Shown here: positions 54,970-64,000 of the stretch, piece after piece
Layout of the letters: the number at the start of each line of letters is the position of its first letter
How positions within the stretch are numbered: the first letter of the stretch is position 1
Assembly: GCA_039545315.1 (NCBI GenBank)
Contig: BCIM01000014.1
Coordinates: 1-64,000, forward strand
Reading direction: 5' to 3'
DNA: 64,000 nucleotides
Source: Kondoa malvinella
Taxonomy: Eukaryota; Basidiomycota; Agaricostilbomycetes; Agaricostilbales; Kondoaceae
Notes under the pieces: generated by a model
What the model was told of the DNA's origin: nothing
Seen by the model: only the letters and a program-made list of their open reading frames with translations
Database searches by the model: none
Translations under genes and position numbers: made by a program

Positions 54970-56508
54970 CTACTTTGCCGATGCTTTGCCAAACTTTGCC
55001 TGAATGTCTTCTTCCGTGAATCGCCTTGTCTTTGTTCTCAGCATGTCGGCAATCTCTTGCTGCGTCATGCCAATCTGGTCACCGATCGGCACGAGACAGC
55101 TGGCCAAATGCAGATAGTGGTGTCGCATCAAGCGATAAGTGAGCTCGAGGTAGTCTATCTGGTGAAAGACAAGCGCTCGTTCTTTGGCGTAGGTGGACTT
55201 GGAGGAAATAAAGTGTACTGGATGTTCGCGCCAATGTCTTCGGCTGTTCAGATCTGCGAGCACGAGCTTCATTAGTCATGTCAATTTGTTAGAGTCCTAA
55301 CGAACGATGTGAGGTGTGATAACCGCTGCTAGAGATTAGATGGCGAATACTTTTACAGAATCTGCGACTCACTCATTGAAGCAAAATCGATTGCTCTGCC
55401 AAAGAGTCATCAGGAAAACTCCAAAGATAGACCGGACGACTCACAGCTACATCGATTAAAGTGATGCTTGATCTCAAATCTGACTCTGGCTCCAGTTCAT
55501 CCACCAACGCATGCTGACCCCAATTCCCAATCATCAAACCAATCCGAAGCAGACCAAGCGGAATCATCAACGAGAACAAAGTAGCTTTAAAGTCTACTTT
55601 GGCGCAAGCATATATGAATAGAATGTTTGCAGATTCGAAGAAGAGCGTTTCGAATGCCAAAGAGTATCGACTCTTCTTAATGAAGTACCATGGGAGGTCG
55701 AAAGCGCCGATGAGGAGGAATTTGCCAATGTATTGGCAAAGGTCGACCACAGAATCGCGTTGATAGCGAATTGTGCTGTGCAATATTCAGACTGAAGTCG
55801 ACTGACTAGAGATGAGAGCTCACCTCGACAGATCGTCAGGCCCATTGCCTTCGCAATGATGCATTTTGACGTGCTGCTGCCGGCATTAGCTCGCCAATGT
55901 GAAGCGAGCAAGACACCTACGTGGTAGTAGTATGAATGCCAAGTATGACCCATCAAGGGCGAAGTCACATATGGAAAAGCGCGGTCCAGGAAGCTGAGAT
56001 CTTTCTTGAGCAGGCCATTTTGGTGAATGTGATTGTGAAGAAGTAAGGTGTATGAACCCATGCACCTAGTCGCAGCTGAGCTGGGTATTGGACAAGCTGG
56101 GACAGCGACTTACCAGAAAGTCCAAGCCACGTGAGCAACCCCGTGCAGGTAGGTGAAATGATGAAATAGCCACAAGGCAGAAGGCAGAGAAGTGCATAGA
56201 ATCAAGCAGATATGCGTTGCAAAGACGACGTCTGTCGGATGTCGCACGACGTTGGCTTGAATGAATCGGATATAAGGCTGAAGCACATTCTTGCTGAACC
56301 AAACGTTCTGTTGGAGTGCTGGCAGATCCCAAGTGACAGTCACTGTCGGCTCGAAAGTAGGATGCTGCGGATCATTCAATCCAGATAGGGCCGCTACAGA
56401 CGCTGCATCGTCGGTACCAGTCTTGTTATCTTTGACGTCTTTGAATAGATTTTCGAGCACCAAGTGATCAGGTCGCGTCAAATATGGATGGGCCGTTACT
56501 TTGGCCAT
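54970..56508 (-). CDS. Fatty-acid-desaturase-like membrane protein
   Basis: Fungal family with the membrane di-iron histidine pattern. Start MAKVTAHPYLTRPDHLVLEN, then TVTWDLPALQQNVWFSKNVL, helices FATHICLILCTSLPSALWLF, then YTLLLHNHIHQNGLLKKDLS (first His box HNHIHQNG), TSPLMGHTWHSYYYHH-type box, RYQRDSVVDLCQYIGKFLLI, SLMIPLGLLRIGLMIGNWGQ, NWGQHALVDELEPES, and in the C-terminal part LNSRRHWREHPVHFISSKST, YRLMRHHYLHLASCLVPIGD, ending QAKFGKASAK. Histidine boxes suggest an oxygen-dependent desaturase or hydroxylase; the substrate is unknown. The frame is open 5' of 56508 without an ATG in the same frame, so an upstream exon cannot be excluded. Confidence 0.72.
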
Positions 56509-56767
56509 GTTATAGAGTCGCCCGAGTACCTTCCAAGCTTGCAAAGGACTAGCGAGATTAATGATAGAAGTGGTATGCAATCTGCGAGGTGCAAGGAAAC
56601 TGTCGGCTGCTGATCGATTGGGCTGTCGGACGAGCGTATGACGAGCGTCGTGACTATTGGTATAGAGAAGACTACTGCAGATCCAAAGTCATGGCTGATG
56701 AAAGAGAAGAAAGCATTATTCGACTCCTTGTCTGGTTCCCAGCGCGGCGGCCTACAACAGAGCACAC

Positions 56768-57615
56768 ATGACACAGCGCTTTATAGATTTCAGCAATCAG
56801 CGAGCAGACGCTGTGAGAGATTTGCGTCAGGCAGATCCTCCCAGCCAACTCGCGTCACCTCCTCCGTCAGACTCTTGCGTGTTCTGTGCCATCATCTATG
56901 AAGCTGCACCCGCTTTCAAAGTATACGAAGACGATCATGTTATCGCTTTCCTGGATGTCTTGCCTATAATCGATGGTTCGCTTCATTCCAAGCATGTGAT
57001 CTCCCGTCTTAAAGCATTTCTTAGGCCATACGCTGCTGGTTCCGAAGAAGCACTATGAGCGATCGTCGCAGTTGCCTGATGATACAGGCGCAGCGATAGG
57101 AAGGTGCGTTGGCTCGTCTGTGCACAGTGTCGTCATAATCACCGGGGTCTTCGCAGGACAATACCAAAGCTGTCTAGGTGGGCAATTAGGTCGACAGCTT
57201 GTAGCAAGCTTATAGTAGCCGGTGGCTCCACAGGGCAATACTAGCAGCTACGCAGCAACAGGATTTCAACATCATACAGGTTAGTCTGCCTCATGGCCTC
57301 ATGCGAAGCCTGTTATTGATCGAACGAAACAGAATAATGGGCACGGCCAGGTGAGTATGAGCTACTTCTTCCATAACAGAGCTGAACAGAGTAGGTCGTA
57401 CCGCATGTTCACTTTCATTTGGTCCCAGCTCCTTCATCGGGCAAACGATGGAAACCCGCTCGAAGTAAGTGCCATTCGATGAAAGACTTCCAATGCTGAT
57501 AAACACAGGCGGTATGCCGGATAACAGGCTGGGTGAGCTCGACGACGAGGATGGTGAGCGGATAGCTGCTGCCATTAGAGCAGAGCTGGACAAGGCTCGA
57601 CAGTCAAAGATGTAA
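56768..57615 (+). CDS. HIT-family nucleotide hydrolase (HINT-like)
   Basis: Histidine-triad enzyme acting on nucleoside phosphoramidates or dinucleotides. Exons: DSCVFCAIIYEAAPAFKVYE, DDHVIAFLDVLPIIDG, HTLLVPKKHYERSSQLPDDT, GAAIG-R-TIPKLSS, WLHRAILAATQQQDFNIIQ, NNGHGQ, and the triad VVPHVHFHLVPAPSSGKRWK (H-x-H-x-H), ending DEDGERIAAAIRAELDKARQ then SKM. The HIT triad is complete. Six introns of 40-60 nt, one exon only 18 nt (NNGHGQ). Start ATG at 56768 (MTQRFIDFSNQRADAVRDLR). Confidence 0.88.
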
Positions 57616-57678
57616 ACTTGTTGTCTAATAAGTGTACATTGTATCACTGTACAGCAAACCCATTCACCACTACCTCCC

Positions 57679-58496
57679 TTACGAGTCCTGCATTTGCACA
57701 TCCGGCTGCCCACTGGCTTGTACACTGCTGCTCGGCGGCTCAACCCTGGGCGTATCTTCAGCATTCAGCAAGGCATTCAAACTGAGTGCACTGGAAGCTG
57801 GTGCTCGTTGGGGCGAAGTCGAAGCTGGCTGAGCCGGTTGGGTAGGTTGTGTTGCTTGACTAGTAGAAGCGGTAGAAGGGACTTGAGCGGCGGTAGCTTG
57901 AGTCGCCTCTTCATCAATGAGGCCAGCCTCGTCCGCAAACTTCTTCTTGCGAGCTTTCGTAGCTTCTTTAAGCGGGATTGGTGGTGGAATGACCTCTGAA
58001 AAAGGATCATTTGCGACGATCAAGCGGCATCAGTCCTGAGCTTACCAGACAAGTAGAAGAAAGATTGATCCCGCTGAATAGCAGTAGCTGCGATGCGCGT
58101 GAGCAACTCCCTGGAGTCATCCGAGGTGTCCTACCTAAATCCTTGTACTGAATACCTTTACGCTTCTCCATCCTCGAAGTAGTGTACGCGGCTTCCGTAA
58201 GTTTCTGTACGAAGCGCTCCTGTCCATACAGCCGAATTGAGACATAACAAACGCGTTTCATGCGCGAGACGACATACCGCCGCGACGGAAATCAAGAAGA
58301 CTGCCTCTTTTGAACACATGGCTATATCCTTGTCTGCTTTTATGATGCGAGTGACTCTACTAGCGGGCAATAGCGTCTCTCCTTCCTCGCTTCTGTGAGA
58401 CTTCTTTGCAGCTGGTTTGCGGACTCGGGCTGGCGGGGCAGCAGCAGCTGAGGCCGGAGCATCTGATGGAGCGATTGATGTAGCTGCTGGATCCAT
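57679..58496 (-). CDS. DPB3: Histone-fold protein of the DPB3/POLE4/CHRAC1 type
   Basis: Histone-fold partner in DNA polymerase epsilon and/or chromatin-remodelling (CHRAC/ISW2) complexes; nuclear. From MDPAATSIAPSDAPASAAAA, a basic segment ARVRKPAAKKSHRSEEG, then the histone fold ETLLPASRVTRIIKADKDIA, MCSKEAVFLISVAAE and ERFVQKLTEAAYTTSRMEKR with KGIQYKDL. After introns AATAIQRDQSFFYLS and EVIPPPIPLKEATKARKKKF, and a Gln/Ala/Pro-rich tail ending SGQPDVQMQDS. The LPxSRVxxIxKxDxD...SKEAxFLI pattern supports this branch; separation between Dpb3 and the CHRAC subunit is not certain. Confidence 0.82.
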
Positions 58497-58565
58497 AGGT
58501 CTTGAGACCTCGCGGCGGTGGTATCGAGCAGAGAGGGAAATTACGTTACTTAACCAAAACACACC

Positions 58566-59118
58566 ATGTCAGGCTCAAGCGATATCGTGCTGATCATTGT
58601 AGCTAGTCAGTACCTCGCCTAGATGCATGTGCACACGCTAATGCTCCCTCACAGTCCTGTTCCCTCCGTAGATGGCCTTTTGCTGCAATTCTCTATGTCT
58701 TCTAACCTTTCATGCCTCTCAGAGCAGCGGCCGCTTTCATGACTGGCTGTAGTTGCGACCTACTCATCAACATTGCCCTCACACTGCTCGGATACATTCC
58801 AGGCCATTTACACGCTGTTCGTCATTCAGTTCGAAGGCGATGCTTCTATGTGGCTGAGCGTTGCACAGTTCTGGCTCATCTACAAGCAAATGAAGGCCCA
58901 AGAGCGCTACGGCGAGGGCGGCTTTGAATATATCGGCAATGGAACGTGAGTATCAGAATTGTCCAAGCATGGCAGATCTGATCTCTTGGATAGATACAAG
59001 CCCATCGAGAGCGAACCTTCTGCTCAGCGTGAGTCGTTGTTGATTTACTAACTGTCTGCTCTTACACGTTTCTTCAGCACCTGCCTACGGTACCATTCCT
59101 CAGCACCAAACTTCGTGA
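58566..59118 (+). CDS. PMP3/SNA-type small membrane proteolipid with PPxY tail
   Basis: UPF0057/Pmp3 family: two transmembrane hairpin proteins of the plasma or vacuolar membrane. Six exons: MSGSSDIVLIIVA, ILFPP, AAAAFMTGCSCDLLINIALT with LLGYIPGHLHA (family motif C-x-C/D...NILLTLLGYIPG-x-xHA), FWLIYKQMKAQERYGEGGFE, YIGNGTYKPIESEPSAQ and PPAYGTIPQHQTS. The tail has a PPAY motif, the binding site for Rsp5-type WW-domain ubiquitin ligases, as in the yeast Sna3/Sna4 proteins sorted to vacuoles. Start 69 nt from the divergent DPB3-like start. Confidence 0.85.
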
Positions 59119-59370
59119 TGACCTGGCGCAATTGGCGTTCGAACGCTTTCTGTTGTAAATAGGCGATCTCTCTGAGACTCTGTACTAGTAGCTGTGTATA
59201 CACGCATTCACACGCCCCGCGTTCATAATGTTGATAAACACATGGGTTGCTTTCAGCTGATCATCCACTTTCATGCATGTCCTTACTGAGCGAGCCTGAG
59301 TGAGCAGCGTCGACAGCAGCTACCAGGTTCTCTGCTAATCCACCATAGTTATGTCCTACAATGCCTTCGG

Positions 59371-62300
59371 TTGCAATTCCTTCGCCGGTCGAACGATACC
59401 CTTGGACCTTCCATTATAACCTTTCCTGAATCCTTTTCCTCGCATATACTGCACTCTGATCTCAATGACATTGACGTCTGGCCAGAATTGGGCATCGTTC
59501 GCTCTCCTAACCCGGTAGCACAAGAAAGGCCTACTCGACGAGCAAAGAAGGTTGTTCAGGATGGATCTGAAGGCGCGGCTGGGTTGAAATACAGCGAAAC
59601 CATTGTGGGCGATCGCACTGGACGAGCTGGAGCTGGTATGCGCGTAGGAGGAAGGACGCGAAGCTGGGTAGGCAAAGCAGCTAGTTTGAAGAGCCGGTCT
59701 GTGCAAGCGTCAGATGCTCCACAGGGTAAAGGCAAAGGCAGAGAGAGGCAGTCGATCGCTGAGGAGAATGAAGAGGGGTCCAGTGAAGAAGATCCAGACG
59801 AGACTATGGTCGACGAGTCTGCGCGAACATCTCCCTTTGGCGGGTCTTTACAGTAAGCTATCAGCCATATAGCCGCTACAGCGTCTAATGCAGACTCAGC
59901 GACGGCTTGGACGAGGAAGCGCAAGACTCTATCATGACTTTGAGGAACAATCCCGCTCAAGGCAGCAGTCACTTGCGACCGAGAAGTTCGCTCAAACGCA
60001 CAGACTCTCGGGCCAAACGAATACCGCCGCTTGTGACTATACAATCTCCTGTTACGACTCCGCAAGATTCGCCTGTACCGCCTCAAACACCAGCAGAGGG
60101 CGACGAGTATGATTCCGAATCAACAGCAAATCAAGGCTTTGACAGCGACACTTCCGAACAAGCTAGACGAGACAGACGCTCTCGACCTGTTACACTGATG
60201 AACCCTCCAGCTTATGCGCATGACAAAGAGCTGTCAGATGCGCTTCGTTGGCAAGCTGATGGTCCTACATCGCTTGATGATCAGCCTACCGAAGACCCTC
60301 CTTCTTCTACCTCGCCTGTCTTTTCTATGCGTCCTCCAAAGACTGATCGTGACACCGATATGGGCCAAGAAGATCTGGCTGCCGAAATGGGAACCCAAAC
60401 ATCGCGAAACCGAGTCTCTGATGTCGACGATCCTTCTTCATTGGAGACCTTCAGCTTTATACCTGGACCAGCGACGCAAGACGAGTACGACTTCATGTCC
60501 ACATCTTCTGCATTGAGCGCTGCTTCGCCCATTGTCAAGGACATGCGTGGAAGAAGAAGTGGCTTCCGATTGGAAACAAGTAACGCAAACAAGCTCACGC
60601 GAGCAGATGACAGTACGCAGGCTCAGATACCAACAGATTCAAGCAATGTAGCAGCTGCAGCGCCTCTCCCGCCAGCAGCACCTGCGATAGGTCGAAAGCG
60701 AGAGCGAAGACGTGTCAACATCAGCGGCAAGTTTCTTCCGCTACAACCTCCAGCGGGAATGCCAGCATTCCGAGCAATACCTGAAGAGACGGATGCTACC
60801 GACAATAATGCTCCACCTGTTTCACCTACGACGACTCGCGCTCGAGCTGACACAGAGCCCAAACAGTCACCTTTCACGCAGCAGCCTGTGCGTCGCCAAG
60901 CTTCCTCTGATGGAATCGCGCGGGATCGCAATGCTCTTACTACCCGATCGTCAGCTACTGCTCTAAATCAAGACTTTCGCAAACGAGCTTTGTCTAATGT
61001 CTCTGCTCGCAATCGCTCCACTTCTGATCTATCGTCTCAGCCTCCCGTGAAGACAGGTCTCGATTTTGCACGCGCTCGATTAAAACCTCAAATCGCTGGA
61101 TCTGCTCTTACAGCCCTTTTATCGCAGAAGGCAAACGAAGATATATCTTCCAACCCGTATACATCACAATACGGCGCACTGGTCATGCGAAGTCCGATAG
61201 ATGGTCTCAAACTCAAGCTCTTCTTCCCACATTGTGGTGGAGCGGCTGCGCGCAAACCACTCGAGATCAAGATTCGAAAGGATGTGACGGTAGAAGAGGT
61301 GATTGGTTCTGGTTTATGGACATACTGGGAGGAAGGCAGAGATCCACCTCTCATCAACGAAGCGGAGAAGGCGCAATGGGATGGGCAAGAGCTGAAAGGC
61401 AGGCTTGATCCGGCAAGATGGAATTTGATGATTGTGGAAGATGATGATGGTGAAGTGGATGACGACTTTCCAGGTATGTCTCCTCTCCCTCCTGTTACAA
61501 CGAAAGGCCTGATGGGGAGATGCAGCACTCGAACGGATACGCAACATCTCTGCCTTCGCTTTCCCTGCTTTCGCCATCGTGGAAGCAAATCCAACGCAAT
61601 ATCACCAGAATCAGATTATACAAGCACAGATACAGCGTAGACCATCCCGTATCATCAATACTCAACCCAAGATGCTCAATACTTCCGCTGCTCAAGGCGA
61701 TATATCACCTGGCCTGCTTCCTCCTTCGGCATCAACGATGAACATAGACGCCGACCTGATGAGTACGTCAATGCTGGATGGCATTTCTATCATGGCGCCA
61801 GTAGCGTCCTCCTACGCTGCACCAGGAGGGGCCGATGTCTACCTGCGAGTCAGAATACCCATGCCTGGTCTAGAAGCTGTTGTTTCGACGGTCAAAGTCA
61901 CTACGCACACCTACTTGGCCGATGTGCTCGACACCATTTGCAAGAAACGGAAAGAACAGCTGGGGGATGCGAAAGATTGGGTCTTGATGCTTGGCGATCA
62001 AGATGTCATTGTGCCCCTCGACCGGACGATAGAAAGCTTGCAAGGGTCCTACAACTTGCGTCTAGCGAAGAAAGCGGACGTGGCAGATCTGATCAAGGCG
62101 GAAGCTCGCGGGCGACTGGGCAGACTGGTCAACCGAGATCCAAGCGCCAGCATCTTCAAGAGACTATCCGAACCGCCTCAACCCAAGTATGTCTCAGCTT
62201 CGGACTTCACGGTCGTGGACAAGGTATGCTAGATTATTCGCTGCTGTCGCATGTAGCTGAAGAAGAGTACAGCGCTTCATTGTCTATCGCAAGCATGCCA

Positions 62301-62648
62301 TGTCGCTAACACGACACGAGCGTATACTTTCCATTGAAGCTACCAAGATTGAGATCCTGCATCCTTCTCACGAGCCAGGTCGAACGGCATCTTTCCACAT
62401 TAGTCGAGTGCACGACTGTAAACCTTCGAAGCGGTTGCCAAACAGCTTCAAGCTCATTGTTGATGTCAATCGGGAGCTGAAGCGCTACGACTTTGAGGCT
62501 CAGAGCCATCGCAAGTCTCGTACGTTTCTTCCCTTTGTCTGCCCTCCCTATCAGCTGATCCCTTTTCGTGCTCCGCTGTATAGAAGAAATCATTGAGACC
62601 ATCACATACGCACTGCAGGCTTACAGAGACCGCCAGACTTTGGGTTAA
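59371..62648 (+). CDS. AVO1: TORC2 subunit Avo1/Sin1, N-terminal exon unresolved
   Basis: Scaffold that recruits AGC kinases (Ypk/Gad8) to TORC2 at the plasma membrane. The first supported stretch is LQFLRRSNDTLGPSIITFPE, DVWPELGIVRSPN, typical of Sin1 N-termini, but no in-frame ATG precedes it, so an upstream exon is missing. Then a long disordered region with basic and Ser/Pro stretches. The CRIM domain: ALTALLSQKANEDISSNPYT, LKLKLFFPHCGGAAARKPLE, VTVEEVIGSGLWTYWEEGRD, RWNLMIVEDDDGEVDDDFP. The Ras-binding-like domain: YLRVRIPMPGLEAVVSTVKV, TYLADVLDTICKKRKEQLG. The PH domain: YKRYIVYRKHAMSLTRHERI, KLIVDVNRELKRYDFEAQS, ending ETITYALQAYRDRQTLG. The start coordinate is the start of the supported frame, not a start codon. 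Confidence 0.9.
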
Positions 62649-62811
62649 GCTCACGTGGCTGGATGTCGAATTAATTTTCTTGATTCGCGACCGACAGCGG
62701 ATTTCAATCTTCAGTCGCAATTGACGTATATGCTAAACGCCCATCACAAGATGTATTCCCAATAAGCGTTCTCCCTGGTTTATACCCCTTCGCCTGTAGC
62801 AATTCCCAGTC

Positions 62812-63953
62812 ATGACAGCTCGAAGTCCAATGTCACCTTCCTTTGCACCAAATGGCAGTGCACAGACGTACAAAGACGTGCTCCGTTTCGAGTCTCGCTT
62901 GATTCAGAATGCCGAGAGGCTCACTCTGCAGCGCAGAAAGTTTCAAGGTCTGTTCAGAACTATCCCGCTGTCCGAAATGAACGCTCAATCCGCTTGTCTC
63001 TTTTAGGCTTTTTGACCGCGTTGGTCACTTCCATTCTGTTCCTCGCCTATTGTGTCTTTATTGATCCCAGCATCGTAAGCTCTCTTGTACCAGTTGTCAA
63101 GGCGAAAGCTTAGGCCTTCTCGCATAGTACTCGGTCGTGCACTACACTTTCAGTGGATTGCTCCTGATAGCTGTCACTTCATTGGTGCTCTTCTTCGCTA
63201 CCGGTGTCTACACTGAGAAGATTGCAGCAGCCTACAAGTGAGCTTCAAGATCCCTCTATTGTTGTGTAAAGCTGACAGAATGACAGGTTTGTGCCACAAG
63301 CAAATCGCTCCTTGCGACCTTTCAACATGCACTTGAACACGAACGCGCCAGGCTACTTTTCCTTTCTCAATTTTTGGTCGAAACCGGTCGTGTCTGCGCG
63401 CATGTCTACGCGTTCCACACCAGTTTCTCCATTGAAAGGCTCCGAAAAGTCCAGACCGACTTCTCCGTCAGACAGAACACCTTTACAGACTATGCCAGTT
63501 GCATCAAATCCGAAAGGGGAAATCATGTTTTCGCATAGGGTTGATTCAGGTTTTGTTGAAGGGTATGAGCGGTATAGGGCAGAGTGGGAGCGAAGGAAGA
63601 ATACGAGCGGTTTACCAAGTGGTATGACGACCGCTAGAAGCGGCAACTCGCAACCTTCGACTGTGCCGAGGCTCCCAAGGCGACTCTCCAGATCGTCCGA
63701 GCTCACAACACCACCTTTATCTCGCGAGGGCTCGCCAGATTCTGTTGGAAGCGGAAGAAGCAATCGAAAGCCGCTATCGTTTTCATCTCGCGGATCTTCA
63801 CCGCCATCTCTCTCACATTCCCGTCCAGCCTCCGCCGACTCTTCCGGTCCGCCTTCACCTCGAGATGAACAGTATGATCAGCCGTTCTTCTACAGCTCGA
63901 AAGACGCCAATCGCAGCCGACCTGAAAGCTTTACCGAATATCTCCAGCATTGA
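62812..63953 (+). CDS. SPO7: Spo7, regulatory subunit of the Nem1-Spo7 phosphatase
   Basis: ER/nuclear-envelope protein that partners Nem1 to dephosphorylate and activate the lipin Pah1, controlling phospholipid versus triacylglycerol synthesis. N-terminus MTARSPMSPSFAPNGSAQTY, helix KDVLRFESRLIQNAERLTLQ with RRKFQ. TM1 GFLTALVTSILFLAYCVFID, TM2 SVVHYTFSGLLLIAVTSLVL with FFATGVYTEKIAAAYK, then the conserved FVPQANRSLRPFNMHLNT. GEIMFSHRVDSGFVEGYERY and RAEWERRKN close the conserved part. The Ser/Pro-rich C-terminal tail of about 120 residues ending PESFTEYLQH is longer than in yeast. Three introns. Confidence 0.9.
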
Positions 63954-64000
63954 TCAGTCATCTCTCCTATGTGCTCGTATAATTCTCTGGATGTCTCTGC

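Noticed and set aside
1..64000. CRISPR arrays, rRNA operon, telomere repeats, autonomous transposons
   Set aside because: No regularly spaced repeats, no rRNA core sequences, no TTAGGG-type arrays, and no transposase, reverse transcriptase or integrase frames were recognised.

Overview
The window is a gene-dense stretch of a fungal nuclear chromosome. Almost every gene is interrupted by several very short introns (mostly 44-60 nt), intergenic gaps are often 70-300 nt, and the gene set is that of a free-living eukaryote. The short introns, a DUF7918 protein, a fungal desaturase-like protein, an Avo1/Sin1 protein and a kinase with a DFEPRN catalytic loop point to a basidiomycete. A compact Pucciniomycotina-type genome would fit, but no marker here fixes the species. 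There is no phage, plasmid, operon or CRISPR signal. One ambiguous base (N) lies at 20865.

Left edge (1-3148): gene-poor DNA that opens with a 47-bp perfect inverted repeat. Then follow PSMA2 (proteasome alpha2), an IVY1-like protein and a small membrane protein on the minus strand; SKT5/CHS4 and MO25/HYM1 on the plus strand; mitochondrial release factor MRF1 (minus); ribosomal uL4 and proteasome assembly factor UMP1 (plus); an OXLD1-like protein (minus) head-to-head with an unrecognised nuclear-type protein; and a GIR2/RWDD1 protein. The stretch 18844-21207 is poorly resolved. It holds a tRNA-Leu-like sequence whose acceptor stem does not close, and probable unrecognised minus-strand exons.

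Middle (21208-32251): a nuclease-kinase fusion resembling Crinkler-type effectors or defence proteins (minus), EAF6 of the NuA4 complex, a DUF7918 protein, ribosomal eL27, a large disordered RGG protein, a 1.1-kb gap, and PSMA1 (proteasome alpha6).

Right half: a secreted DUF3237 protein, a PEX11-family protein, SGD1/NOM1, EFM4, a CCDC174 homologue, a PIF1 helicase carrying an N-terminal RNase H1-type hybrid-binding domain, a vacuolar Ca2+/H+ exchanger, a disordered protein, exosome subunit MTR3, ribose-5-phosphate isomerase, BOL3, COX15, the PKA regulatory subunit BCY1, a desaturase-like protein, a HIT hydrolase, a DPB3-like histone-fold protein, a PMP3/SNA-type proteolipid, AVO1 (TORC2) and SPO7.

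Themes: three proteasome-pathway genes (PSMA2, UMP1, PSMA1) within 29 kb; a BOL3/COX15 divergent mitochondrial pair; ribosome production (uL4, eL27, SGD1, MTR3, EFM4). Gene structures are unusual: initiator exons consisting only of the start codon, an 11-nt microexon, and two inferred GC-AG introns. The most interesting proteins are the nuclease-kinase fusion at 21208-22908 and the hybrid-binding-domain PIF1 at 40218-42954.
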